Source: Pseudoramibacter alactolyticus (lineage in GTDB: Bacteria > Bacillota > Clostridia > Eubacteriales > Eubacteriaceae). From it: a stretch of 64,000 bases of DNA. Positions 42,750-51,808 of this stretch are shown here, one piece after another. The stretch lies in the NCBI RefSeq assembly GCF_050908235.1, contig NZ_CP194340.1; one strand, given 5' to 3'. The position numbers were made by a program, and so were the translations under genes. A model generated the notes under the pieces. It ran no database searches. It worked only from the letters and a program-made list of their open reading frames with translations, and was not told where the DNA came from. The number at the start of each line of letters is the position of its first letter. Positions within the stretch are counted from its first letter, which is position 1.

Positions 42750-44498
42750 TTAGACCTCCGCATAGAAAGATTTTGTGAACGCCTTATCTGACTCATTTAT
42801 AGCATAGCTTTCATCATCAATATCCGAGTAGTTTACATAGAGCTTGTTCTTATCGACTAAGCTGATAAGAGCCTTTTTCTTCTCTTCCAATTCCAATGAA
42901 TTAAATTCTTCATCAGCTTTCTCCAACTCTATCCTTGTGATATATGGGATAATACGCTCATCAGTATAGATTTCACTCTTTATTTCAGAGATTGTTTCTT
43001 CTGAGGCTGATTGGATTTTTTCAATGAGAGTACTTGCGTTTTCAAGGAGCTCGCAGTAAACAAAAGAGCCACCACCCTTCCATTCTACAAATTTAGAAAT
43101 TCCTGCGGTATCACCACCTATAACTTTCTGTAATCTTGGTAATATTAAATCTATTTGATTCACCATTTGCTCAACTCCAATATATTTCCGATTAAGTTTA
43201 TGAGCTGTAGCTGCTGATGTTCCAGTGCCTATATGAAAGTCGAGAACTAAATCACCTTCATCTGTTGCCATTTCAAGAATACGCTTAATTAATGCTTCTG
43301 GTTTCTGCCCACCTTTAAATTCTTTCAATACTTCAACATCTGTTTTATTTCCGTCTTTATATGCTCGTGGATCAGCATATACCTGTTGAATATCATTCCA
43401 CACAGTTGAAAGTGGCACGCCTTTGCTCTCATCAAGATATTGTTTTGTCCAAATCGGATTTCCATTTTCATCTTTTCCTCTTTGCCTTCGTCGATACTTT
43501 CTCCCATCATCATCTATATATTTAAACCAGTCTTTTATGTATTTTTCACTATATGGAACATAAACTCTATTTTGTTTGCGCTCAGAATATGATTTGGCAT
43601 AATGCAAAATATAATCATGTATATTTACAGGCTTTGGGGTTGCTGCTCGCCCTCCAGAAGGAGAACCATATGCCCAAATTATTTCTTCAACAAAATTATC
43701 TTCACCAAATATTCCATCACAAAGAGTTTTCAAATAATGAGATTGATTTATATCAATATGAACGAAAATATTGCCTGTTACATGTAAAAGTCTTTTTGCT
43801 AATTCCAAACGATTTTTCATAAAAACAAGCCATGTTGAACGAGAAAATTTATCATTGTAATTGAAACTATCTGATCCAGTATTAAATGGTGGATCAATGT
43901 AAACACACTTAACTTTGCCCTCATATCGCTTTAATAAGCTTGAAAGAGCAATCAAGTTATTGCCTTTGATAATCAAGTTGTCCTTCTCATCAAAAGTAAT
44001 ATTTTCTTCTATGCCGTCTTTCGAATATCTCTTTGCGTTAGTAAAAACTTTCGGAGCAAGCATTTTACTAATCTCATCGCTTGCAATGGTCTCATTATAG
44101 AAAATCTCGTTTCGTTTTTGGTCATCTTTATCTTGTCCACCTTCAAGCACGCAATCTTTATATGGAAAATCTAAAACCACATCATTTGACTTTGAAATAA
44201 AATCTCCATTGTGCGTTAAACCAATTTTATTTGTATATCTCGTATATGAGTCCGGCAAAAATTCTTTAGATTCAATAAACCAGGCAAACTTCTGCTTGTC
44301 AAAAACAAGTGTGCCGTTTACATTCTCAAAAAATCTTTCTTTAATTTTTTCATCAGATAAAAGTAAAGACAATAATTCTTTGTTCATAGTCATCACATCG
44401 CTATAAACCATTGCCTTGAGCAATTTACCATCATCAGAAATATACTTTGAATTTGTCTTTAATACTCCCACGACTATTTCAAAAATGTTTTTATTCAT
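42750..44498 (-). CDS. Type III DNA adenine-N6 methyltransferase Mod subunit
   Basis: 582 residues. Catalytic DPPF at 202-205 (VYIDPPFNTGSDSFNYND) comes before the SAM motif FHIGTG at 421-426 (LDFHIGTGTSAATAHKLNRKYIGVEQ), the order of beta-class amino-methyltransferases. The variable region between them (about 280-400) is the target recognition domain. Mod alone methylates; with Res it forms the restriction complex. Begins directly after the stop of the XRE gene (TAAATG), so the three genes are translated from one message. No simple-repeat tract for phase variation is seen. Confidence 0.94.
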   Translation of the reverse strand: MNKNIFEIVVGVLKTNSKYISDDGKLLKAMVYSDVMTMNKELLSLLLSDEKIKERFFENVNGTLVFDKQKFAWFIESKEFLPDSYTRYTNKIGLTHNGDFISKSNDVVLDFPYKDCVLEGGQDKDDQKRNEIFYNETIASDEISKMLAPKVFTNAKRYSKDGIEENITFDEKDNLIIKGNNLIALSSLLKRYEGKVKCVYIDPPFNTGSDSFNYNDKFSRSTWLVFMKNRLELAKRLLHVTGNIFVHIDINQSHYLKTLCDGIFGEDNFVEEIIWAYGSPSGGRAATPKPVNIHDYILHYAKSYSERKQNRVYVPYSEKYIKDWFKYIDDDGRKYRRRQRGKDENGNPIWTKQYLDESKGVPLSTVWNDIQQVYADPRAYKDGNKTDVEVLKEFKGGQKPEALIKRILEMATDEGDLVLDFHIGTGTSAATAHKLNRKYIGVEQMVNQIDLILPRLQKVIGGDTAGISKFVEWKGGGSFVYCELLENASTLIEKIQSASEETISEIKSEIYTDERIIPYITRIELEKADEEFNSLELEEKKKALISLVDKNKLYVNYSDIDDESYAINESDKAFTKSFYAEV

Positions 44499-44717
44499 TT
44501 ATTTGTCCTCCTCAGCATTTTTATCAATACAAATCAGATCTCCTATATCTGTATCAAGCTCTTCACAAATTTTCCCTATTACAGATAATGAGACGGCTTC
44601 TCCTCGAACCATCTTAGATATTGTTGTTGGAGATACACCTGTTCTATCAACCAAATCTTTTTTCTTCATGTTCTTATCTATCAACACTTTCCAAAGACCA
44701 TTGTAGTTAAATTTCAT
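44499..44717 (-). CDS. XRE-family helix-turn-helix regulator of the restriction operon
   Basis: 72 residues from ATG 44715-44717 behind GGAGGAATAATA. An almost pure HTH domain: MKKKDLVDRTGVSPTTISKMVRGEAVSL (about residues 16-43 region), the YozG/Cro-like type. Its size and place, first in an operon with mod and res, fit a controller that delays restriction on entry to a new host, as C proteins do. That role is inferred. Abuts mod. Confidence 0.88.
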   Translation of the reverse strand: MKFNYNGLWKVLIDKNMKKKDLVDRTGVSPTTISKMVRGEAVSLSVIGKICEELDTDIGDLICIDKNAEEDK

Positions 44718-44761
44718 TATTATTCCTCCAAATTCCAACTTGCTGGATTTTTTATACATAA

Positions 44762-44770
44762 ATTATAACA
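44762..44770 (-). promoter_or_regulatory. Extended -10 promoter of the restriction operon
   Basis: Minus strand TGTTATAAT about 45 bases before the regulator start; no strong -35. Confidence 0.6.
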
Positions 44771-45156
44771 TAAATCCCATCTTTTAGCTATTGCACAAAA
44801 ACAAAAAATTAATCGGTGCAACTAAAAGTCCACACCAACATACCTTATTTTCTGTTTTCTTTTTCTCTGTTAGCTTCATCTGAACCCTATCCTATATTTC
44901 TTAATTAGTCCGAGTACAGATCCCTCCTTTTCTTCTGTTTTTTCACCTACTTTTCTGCTTTGAAAGTCTTTGATGAAAGGATTATTGTATTGCTATGCTC
45001 TTTATCTTTATCATCAATGGGAGTTCTTATCTATCAAAATAACTTTATAAAATCGCTTGCTTAAATTTTCTTATCATAAGCACAATTTGTTCTAAAATGG
45101 CAATTCTTTTCGTAACGATAAATCTTCAAGAATGAATTTACCAAACCATACCACAC
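44771..45156. other. AT-rich intergenic edge of the island
   Basis: About 385 bases with stops in all frames, no recognisable gene, tRNA or integrase. It may be decayed coding DNA from the element that brought the restriction genes. No att-like direct repeat of the left edge was found by eye. Confidence 0.4.
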
Positions 45157-45184
45157 AAAAAAGCCCGGACAACTCCGGGCTTTT
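45157..45184 (-). terminator. murE terminator
   Basis: Minus strand AAGCCCGGA / TCCGGGCTT stem, TTGT loop region, followed by T6. Marks the right edge of the AT-rich island. Confidence 0.92.
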
Positions 45185-45200
45185 GAGGATATGCACTTTT

Positions 45201-46684
45201 TTACTTCCCAATTTTCTCCTGTTCAATCACGTCCAAAATCACGGCCTTTTCGTAATACGGGCGGACGCCGTTCCGGCTGGTCTCCGTTTTCTCGTGGCCC
45301 TTGCCGGCAAAGATCACCACGTCATCCTTTCGGGCGTGGGTCAGGGCGTAAACCGTCGCCTCCCGCCGATCCGCAATGCGGGTGTATTGATCCGTGATCG
45401 GGCGCACCGCGGCTTCGATATCGTCGAGAATGGCCTCCGGATCTTCGCTGCGGGAGTTGTCCGAGGTAAGCACGGAGAAATCCGCCTCCTTCGCCGCGAT
45501 GGCTCCCATCAGCGGGCGCTTGCCGTGATCCCGGTCGCCGCCGCAGCCAAACACGGCGATCACCCGGCCCCGCGCCAACTCCTTCACCGTTTTCAAGAGA
45601 TTCTCCAGGGCGTCCGGCGTGTGGGCATAGTCCACGACGATATCAAAATCCAAGTTGGTCTTGATGCGCTCCATTCGCCCTTCCACCACCGGGGCATCGG
45701 CGAGCGCCGCTTTGATGGCGGCCCAGTCGATGCCCTGTTCTCTGGCGGCGATGATGGTACCCACGGCGTTATAAACCATGAAGCGGCCCAGCACATCCAG
45801 GAAAATGGTTTCTTTTTCATCGCCGGCCTGCAGGGTGAAGGTGCTGCCGCCGGTGGTGCAGTCGACGGCGGAAAGCCTGTAATCCGCCGCCGGATCCTCG
45901 CCGTAGGTGATGATTTTTAATTTCGGGTGGCGCTCGCGGATGCGGTTGATCAGCTTTCTGCCCCAGGGATCGTCCCGGTTGATAATCGCCGCCTTTTCCG
46001 TCTGGTCGAACAGGCGCGCTTTGGCCTCAAAATAAGCTTCAAAGGTTTTATGATAATCCAGATGATCCTGGGTCAGGTTGGTGAAGAGCGCATAATCAAA
46101 ATGCACATCCGTCAGACGGTCGAGATCGAGCGCCTGAGACGAGGCTTCCATCACCAGATCGGAACAGCCGGCCGCCACCGCCTCGGCGATAAATGCCTGG
46201 GTGTCCCGCGATTCGGAAGTGGTGCGGCCCTTGTTGTCCAAAACGGCATCGCCGATCTGGTTGTCGATGGTGCCCATCCGGGCACATTTTTGCCCGCGGC
46301 GCGCAAAATGCCGGTGAGAAAATAGGTCGAGCTGGTTTTGCCGTTGGTGCCGGTGATCCCGGTGACGGTGATCTTCTCCGACGGGTGGCCGAAGAATCGA
46401 CTGGCGATATGCCCGAGCAGCCTGCGGCAGTCCGTCACCTTCAGATACACCACATCGTCATGGTAGCGGGCGAGATCCGCCTGATGCACGATCACCGCCG
46501 CCCCTTGCTCGATCGCCGCCTCCACAAAGCGATGGCCATCGGTGGCAAAGCCGAAGATCGCCACAAACATGGCCCCCGGCCCTACCCGGCGCGAGTCATA
46601 GGCCACATCGGTGATCGCCTCGGTCCGATCGCCGTTTCGCACTTCCAAAATTTCCTCTTCCGTTAGCAGGTCGCGATAATTCAT
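45201..46684 (-). pseudogene. murE: UDP-MurNAc-tripeptide synthetase MurE, one-base frameshift
   Basis: Start ATG 46682-46684 behind GGGGGAG. The N-terminal UDP-MurNAc domain and ATP loop TGITGTNGKTSSTYFL (about residues 108-123) are in the first frame; after ILRAAGKN it runs out. The central and C-terminal domains continue in the -1 frame from MGTIDNQIGDAVLDN, with VMEASSQALDLDRL, NLTQDHLDYHKT and the late TSDNSRSEDPEAI, AGKGHE. Adding one A to the A5 run at 46287-46291 gives GKKCARMGTID and a 494-residue protein, the normal length. The enzyme adds the third stem-peptide residue (Lys or diaminopimelate) and is essential. A true null is therefore unlikely: a sequencing error or slippage is suspected. 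Confidence 0.9.
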
Positions 46685-46720
46685 CTTCTCCCCCTCGTCG
46701 TCACATTTAAAATTAGTCCC

Positions 46721-46749
46721 ATTATACCTTAATTGTGCCCGGGCGTCCA
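46721..46749 (-). promoter_or_regulatory. murE promoter
   Basis: Minus strand TGGACG (46749-46744), 17 bases, TATAAT (46726-46721), located over the 3' end of the UPF0489 gene. Confidence 0.6.
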
Positions 46750-47486
46750 CCGGCCGCATCGCGGATCAGCGCAATCCCCGCCACTTCGCAGTCGGCCATG
46801 GCAAAGTCCGCTGCCGCCGGCCGGCGCAGATATTCAAAATAGGCGCGGCTGCGCGCCATCGAAAAAGTTTTTGCCCGGGCGGCCAGCGCGCGAAACACGG
46901 GCCCCGCCGTGGCAAAGCCCGACGCATCCGGAAAATAATCCAGGTCGATATCCAAAATGAGCGGCCGGTTTTGGGGCAGTGCGCCGAAATCGGATCCCGC
47001 CGCGGCAAACATCGCGTCGGACAGATCGCCGAAATACGCTTCAGGCACCAGATAATGGCGGCCGCTGGCGTATTCGTGGCGAGCCATGCAGTTGATCATG
47101 TGATAATCCGCGAGATAGCCCAGGGCCATCGCCGTGTTGATCTGCTCATCGTTGTTCATAAGCGGCATTTGCCCCAACAGGCTCCCCTCGTCCTCCGGAT
47201 CGATTTGCGCCAGCAGTCTGGCGCTGTGTTTTTGGGTGAGCGCCTCGGCGCCAGCCGGATCCCTGGCGACGGCCTTCTGGTAGCTGGCGAGCCAGAAGGG
47301 CGGATCCGTGTCCGGATGAAAGTCGATGCTCACCAGCACCGCCGGGATGCGGGTCTTTTGCCAGAGCGCCGCCCAGAGCAAAATCGCGTATTGATGGTCG
47401 TCCACCACGCCGACGGCCCGCCCGTCGGGAAGGGATTCCTGCCGGAAGTGCTGCGCTGCCCGCCAATCTTTTGTCCCCTCAGCCAC
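46722..47486 (-). CDS. UPF0489-family protein (ureohydrolase-like fold)
   Basis: 254 residues. VVDDHQYAILLWAAL at about 28-42, VSIDFHPDTDPPFW at about 53-66, and LILDIDLDYFPD at about 175-186 are the conserved Asp/His clusters of UPF0489, which resembles arginase-like metal sites. Biochemical function unknown. It overlaps the end of dus by 8 bases, so it is translated in the coaX–dus–UPF0489 series. Confidence 0.82.
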   Translation of the reverse strand: MAEGTKDWRAAQHFRQESLPDGRAVGVVDDHQYAILLWAALWQKTRIPAVLVSIDFHPDTDPPFWLASYQKAVARDPAGAEALTQKHSARLLAQIDPEDEGSLLGQMPLMNNDEQINTAMALGYLADYHMINCMARHEYASGRHYLVPEAYFGDLSDAMFAAAGSDFGALPQNRPLILDIDLDYFPDASGFATAGPVFRALAARAKTFSMARSRAYFEYLRRPAAADFAMADCEVAGIALIRDAAGGRPGTIKV

Positions 47487-48447
47487 TTTGCGCCTCGCGG
47501 TAAGCCTCGAGCAAAGCGAGCAATGCTTCTCCGGTTGAACGGGTAAAAATCTGCTGGCGCAGCGCCGCCGAGCCCGGCATCCCCCGGGTGTAGGCCACGA
47601 GTTGTTTGCGCATTTCCACCATGGGGCCTACCCGCTCGGCCATCGCCGTCACCAGATGCACGTGGTCGATGGCCGCCTGCAGCCTTTCGTCAACGCTTGG
47701 CGGCGCTGCGGTCTTGCCGGCCAGGGCCTGCTTCATTTCCCGAAAAATAAAAGGGTTGCCGATGGCGCCGCGCCCCACCATCAGCCCGTCGGCCCCCGTC
47801 GCCGCCAGGGCCGCGGCCGCGGCCTCGGGGCTGTCGATGTCGCCGTTGGCAACCACCGGCAGGCTCACGGCCGCTTTGACTTCGGCGATGGCGGGCCAGT
47901 CGGCTGCGCCGGAATAAAACGCCTCCCGGGTGCGCCCGTGCACCGTCAGCACATCGGCGCCGGCGGCCTCGATGCGTTTAGCCGCCTCCACCGCCACCCG
48001 ATGCCCGGCGTCCCAGCCCAGGCGGATCTTCACGTGGACGGGCTTGATGCTCACGGTCTTCATCCGGCAGACGATGGCCTCGAGCCGGGACAAATCCTTC
48101 AACAACGCCGCGCCGTCGCCGTTTTTCACGATCTTCGGCGCCGGGCAGCCGGCGTTAAAATCGATAAAGGCAAAGGGGGTCGCGTTCACTTGCTCGGCCA
48201 CCACCCGCTCGATAATCGCCGGATCCGAGCCGAAAAGCTGAATGCCCGCCGGCGCTTCTTCCGGGCAGGTCGCCATGAGCTTCGCCGTTTTTTTATCGCG
48301 GTAAAAAAGCCCCTTCGCGGAAATCATCTCGGTGGTCACCGCGTCGGCGCCGTATTTTTTGGCCATTAAACGAAAAGGCAGGTTGGAATAACCTGCCAGC
48401 GGCGCCAACATCAGCGGCACCTGTTGTTGATTTGTTGTTGCGTTCAT
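47479..48447 (-). CDS. dus: tRNA-dihydrouridine synthase (DusB type)
   Basis: 322 residues, FMN TIM barrel. LMLAPLAGYSNLPFRLMAKK at the N terminus, catalytic Cys in IDFNAGCPAPKIVKNGDG (about 96-113), VHGRTREAFYSGAADW and VVANGDIDSPEAA. Reduces specific tRNA uridines with NADPH. Starts within the coaX stop (4-base overlap). Confidence 0.95.
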   Translation of the reverse strand: MNATTNQQQVPLMLAPLAGYSNLPFRLMAKKYGADAVTTEMISAKGLFYRDKKTAKLMATCPEEAPAGIQLFGSDPAIIERVVAEQVNATPFAFIDFNAGCPAPKIVKNGDGAALLKDLSRLEAIVCRMKTVSIKPVHVKIRLGWDAGHRVAVEAAKRIEAAGADVLTVHGRTREAFYSGAADWPAIAEVKAAVSLPVVANGDIDSPEAAAAALAATGADGLMVGRGAIGNPFIFREMKQALAGKTAAPPSVDERLQAAIDHVHLVTAMAERVGPMVEMRKQLVAYTRGMPGSAALRQQIFTRSTGEALLALLEAYREAQSG

Positions 48448-49238
48448 CCTAATCTGTGTTTTCTTCTGGCATCCGCGTTTTTGTCGTGGATGATCTTCAG
48501 TCCCTTGAGGGTCAGCTTCGGATCAAAGATATCAATGCCGTCCACCTCCTGAAGAAACATGCGCCCGTAACCGCCGGTGGCAACGACCTTCATGTCCGGC
48601 TCGCCGGTCTCCTCGCGCATCTGCCCGATGATGTGACTGACCTGGCCGATATAGCCGTATACCAGGCCGGCCTGCATATTGGTGACGGTGTCCTTGGCCA
48701 AGATGCTCCTGGGCTTTTGGATGGCGATACTCGGCAGCTGAGCGGCATTGCGGAACAAGGCATCTGCCGAAATCTGGATGCCCGGCGTCATCACGCCGGC
48801 GCAAAGGGCCCCGTCCCGATTGACGTAATCATAAGTTGTCGCCGTGCCGAAATCCAGCACGAGCACCGGCCCCCCATAAAGCTGATAGGCCGCCACCGCA
48901 TCGACAATGCGGTCCGCGCCGACTTCCGTGGGATCGCTGGTTAAAATGGGCATCCCGGTTTTAATGCCCGGGCCGACCGTCATCGGCGTCATCTGAAACA
49001 CTTTTTTAATGCCGTTGGTCATCGAGTGCATGATGTTCGGCACCACGGACGCCACCACAATCGCCGTGACATCCTGAACATTCAGATCGTCTGTTTGAAA
49101 AAACCCGCGAAAAGCCACGGCAAATTCGTCTGAAGTGCGCGGCGTCTTAGTCATCAGCCGCCAGGAGCAAATCAGCTCATCGCCTTCAAAGGCACCAACC
49201 TCTGTGTTGGTATTGCCGACGTCCACCACTAATATCAT
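48444..49238 (-). CDS. coaX: Type III pantothenate kinase
   Basis: 264 residues, ASKHA fold. MILVVDVGNTNTEVGAFEGD is the phosphate-1 motif. GADRIVDAVAAYQLYGGPVLVLDFGTATTYD holds the pantothenate site and phosphate-2 region, and the GYGRMF segment near the end is adenosine-associated. First step of CoA synthesis; the type III enzyme is not feedback-inhibited by CoA and needs a monovalent cation. Located after ftsH as in Bacillus. Confidence 0.96.
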   Translation of the reverse strand: MILVVDVGNTNTEVGAFEGDELICSWRLMTKTPRTSDEFAVAFRGFFQTDDLNVQDVTAIVVASVVPNIMHSMTNGIKKVFQMTPMTVGPGIKTGMPILTSDPTEVGADRIVDAVAAYQLYGGPVLVLDFGTATTYDYVNRDGALCAGVMTPGIQISADALFRNAAQLPSIAIQKPRSILAKDTVTNMQAGLVYGYIGQVSHIIGQMREETGEPDMKVVATGGYGRMFLQEVDGIDIFDPKLTLKGLKIIHDKNADARRKHRLG

Positions 49239-49248
49239 CTTTCAGCTC

Positions 49249-49662
49249 CTATTGGTTCTTTTTGTCCTGAACCTTCTGCATGAATCGCGCCTTATTGACA
49301 ATAAAGCGGGTATGGGTGCCGCCGGCAATCTGCTGCGCGGTGTCGTAGGCCTCAATGCTAAAGACGAGCTTGCGCCCCTCGATGGCGTCGAGGTGCACCT
49401 TCACGCGAACCTTCATCCCCACCGGCGTCGGCGCCATGTGATCGAGGTTGATGTTGGCGCCCACCGTCGTTTCTTCTTCCGGCAGCCAAAGATCGGCCAT
49501 TTCGTAAGCGGCATTTTCGATCCAGGCGGCCAGTGCCGGCGTCGCCAGCACATCCAGGCCGCCGCTGCCGACCACGCGGGCTGTCAGCTCCCGGCTCACG
49601 GTATTGTCTTTTTCCATCTCCATACCGGATCTTAATTTATTGGATATCTGTTCTTGTGTCAT
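49249..49662 (-). CDS. Hot-dog fold thioesterase, FlK-like
   Basis: 137 residues. A short N terminus, then a single hot-dog domain: VVGSGGLDVLATPALAAWIE (about 30-49), helix ENAAYEMADLWL, TTVGANINLDHMAPTPVGMK (about 65-84). This matches the fluoroacetyl-CoA thioesterase (FlK)-like group, whose usual role is hydrolysis of acyl-CoA; the substrate is not evident. Lies between ftsH and coaX on the same strand with about 10 bases to coaX. Confidence 0.82.
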   Translation of the reverse strand: MTQEQISNKLRSGMEMEKDNTVSRELTARVVGSGGLDVLATPALAAWIENAAYEMADLWLPEEETTVGANINLDHMAPTPVGMKVRVKVHLDAIEGRKLVFSIEAYDTAQQIAGGTHTRFIVNKARFMQKVQDKKNQ

Positions 49663-49716
49663 GAATACATTCCATTCCTTTCTGATTTGAGAATGCTGTT
49701 TCTCGGCGCTGTCGCT

Positions 49717-51753
49717 TTACGACGGGCTGTTTGTTTCTTCTTCGGCGGCTGCCGGCTGGGCCGGGACCTCCGATGATGTTCCGGCTTTCGCCGTTTCCGA
49801 ACTTTCAGATGTTTCAGAAGCGTCAGCCGTTTCCGTCGCGGGATTAACCGTTTCGGCTTCCGGTTTCAAAGCCGCTGCTGCCTGTCCGTCCGATGCTTGA
49901 TTGCCGGATTCATCAGCTGCCGGCCGTTCGGGTTCGGCCGTTTCTTTTGGCGGCAGCACACCGTTCGCCTCGTACATCTGGGCGAATTCCTCGCCGGTTA
50001 AGGTGCTGACCTTCAGGAGCTGCTCGGCAACGCCGGTCAGCGTATCCTGCTTGTCGGTAAGAATTCGGCAGGCCCGTTCGTAAGCGGTTTCGACGATATT
50101 GCGGATTTCCTTATCGATCACCGCCGCGACTTCTTCACTGTAATTGCGGGTCCGTCCCAGATCCCGGCCGAGGAAAACTTCCCCGCCGTCGTTGTTGCCG
50201 AAAGTCATCGGGCCGAGATGTTCGCTCATGCCCCACTCGGTGACCATCTTGCGGGCAATCTCCGTCGCGCGTTCGATGTCGTTGGAGGCCCCGGTGCAGA
50301 TATCCTCCAGGGCGACCTTTTCCGCCGCGCGCCCGCCGAGAAGCCCGGCGATTTTATCGAGCAGCTTGCCCTTGGACATATGCTGGCTGTCGTCCGTCGG
50401 CAGCGAGATCGTGTAGCCGGCGGCCATCCCCCGGGGAATAATCGAAATCTCGTGAACCTCTTCTCCGTTGTCCAGATAACGCATCACGATGGCATGCCCC
50501 GCTTCGTGATAGGCCGTGACGCGCTGGTCGCTTTCCTCCACGACGCGGCTTTTCTTTTCCGGACCGGCGATAACGCGTTTGATAGCTTCTTCCAGCTCCG
50601 CCATCGTGATCATGCGCATCTTTTTGCGGGCAGCCAAAAGCGCCGCCTCGTTCATCAGGTTTTCAAGATCCGCCCCGGTAAAGCCCGGCGTGCCTTTGGC
50701 GAGCACTTCCAGATCCACCGCCGGATCCAGCGGCTTATTCTTGCGGTAAATGCCGAGGATTTCCTTTCGGCCCTTCACATCCGGCGTGCCGACGGTCACC
50801 TGACGGTCGAAACGCCCCGGTCTTAAGAGCGCCGGGTCCAGAATATCCGGGCGGTTGGTGGCCGCAATGATGATGATGCCTTCGTTCACGCCGAAGCCGT
50901 CCATTTCCACCAAAAGCTGATTGAGGGTCTGTTCCCGTTCATCGTGGCCGCCGCCGAGGCCCGCGCCCCGGTGACGCCCCACGGCGTCAATTTCGTCGAT
51001 AAAGATGATGCAGGGCGCGCTTTTCTTCGCGCTGTCAAAAAGATCCCGCACACGGGATGCCCCCACCCCGACAAACATTTCCACAAAGTCTGAACCGGAG
51101 ATAATAAAGAAGGGCACGCCCGCTTCCCCGGCCACCGCCCGGGCAAGCAGCGTTTTGCCGGTGCCGGGAGGGCCGACGAGCAGCACCCCTTTGGGCACCC
51201 GGGCGCCGAGGCTTCGGTATCTATCCGGCGCTTTCAGAAAATCGACGATCTCGGCCAGCTCTTCCTTCTCCTCATCGGCGCCGGCCACATCCTTAAAGGT
51301 CACTTTTTTATCGGAAGGCGACTGCATCCGGGCCCGGCTTTTGCCAAAGCTCATCACATTGCCGCTGCCGCCGCCCTGGCGCATCATCATGACCAAAAAG
51401 ACGACGAGCATCGCCACCAGAATGACCGAAGGAATCAGCGAGACCCACCAACTTTGATCTTTGGCGATCTCCACCTTCATCTTCGGGTTCTTGACGATGT
51501 AATTGCTCAAAATGGTATCGATGGTGTATTCCGGAACGATGCTTTCAAAAGATTTGCCGCTCGTCAATTTCCCGGTAGCCTTTGTCCCGTTGATTTTAAT
51601 TTCCGCTACTTTTCTGCTGTTGATGTTTGTCACCAGTTCCGAATACGTCAGATTTTTGACTTCAGACTTCATCGGGTTTAAAAAAGATACGGCCGCGATG
51701 ATGATGACCAGGATCAACAAATAAAATCCGATCATTCGAATATATTTCTTCAA
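49717..51753 (-). CDS. ftsH: ATP-dependent zinc metalloprotease FtsH
   Basis: 678 residues. Two membrane helices (about 7-25 and 105-128) surround a short extracytoplasmic domain. AAA module: GPPGTGKT (about 198-205), IIFIDEIDAVG, and the second region of homology ATNRPDILDPALLRPGRFDR. Protease: HEAGH zinc site (about 420). The last 70 residues are an acidic, Ala/Glu/Ser/Thr-rich tail, longer than usual. Degrades membrane and regulatory proteins as a hexamer. Standard tilS–hpt–ftsH order. Confidence 0.97.
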   Translation of the reverse strand: MKKYIRMIGFYLLILVIIIAAVSFLNPMKSEVKNLTYSELVTNINSRKVAEIKINGTKATGKLTSGKSFESIVPEYTIDTILSNYIVKNPKMKVEIAKDQSWWVSLIPSVILVAMLVVFLVMMMRQGGGSGNVMSFGKSRARMQSPSDKKVTFKDVAGADEEKEELAEIVDFLKAPDRYRSLGARVPKGVLLVGPPGTGKTLLARAVAGEAGVPFFIISGSDFVEMFVGVGASRVRDLFDSAKKSAPCIIFIDEIDAVGRHRGAGLGGGHDEREQTLNQLLVEMDGFGVNEGIIIIAATNRPDILDPALLRPGRFDRQVTVGTPDVKGRKEILGIYRKNKPLDPAVDLEVLAKGTPGFTGADLENLMNEAALLAARKKMRMITMAELEEAIKRVIAGPEKKSRVVEESDQRVTAYHEAGHAIVMRYLDNGEEVHEISIIPRGMAAGYTISLPTDDSQHMSKGKLLDKIAGLLGGRAAEKVALEDICTGASNDIERATEIARKMVTEWGMSEHLGPMTFGNNDGGEVFLGRDLGRTRNYSEEVAAVIDKEIRNIVETAYERACRILTDKQDTLTGVAEQLLKVSTLTGEEFAQMYEANGVLPPKETAEPERPAADESGNQASDGQAAAALKPEAETVNPATETADASETSESSETAKAGTSSEVPAQPAAAEEETNSPS

Positions 51754-51808
51754 ATGAATCTGCTCCTTTCCTGCAAAATCTTTCCAATATTGCGCCGATG
51801 CTTTAATC

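Noticed and set aside
42750..44498. Phase-variable mod gene
   Set aside because: No long simple-sequence repeat tract lies in the coding region or promoter.
38920..45156. CRISPR array or integrase-bearing mobile element in the AT-rich island
   Set aside because: No regularly spaced repeats and no recombinase or transposase motifs were found on either strand.
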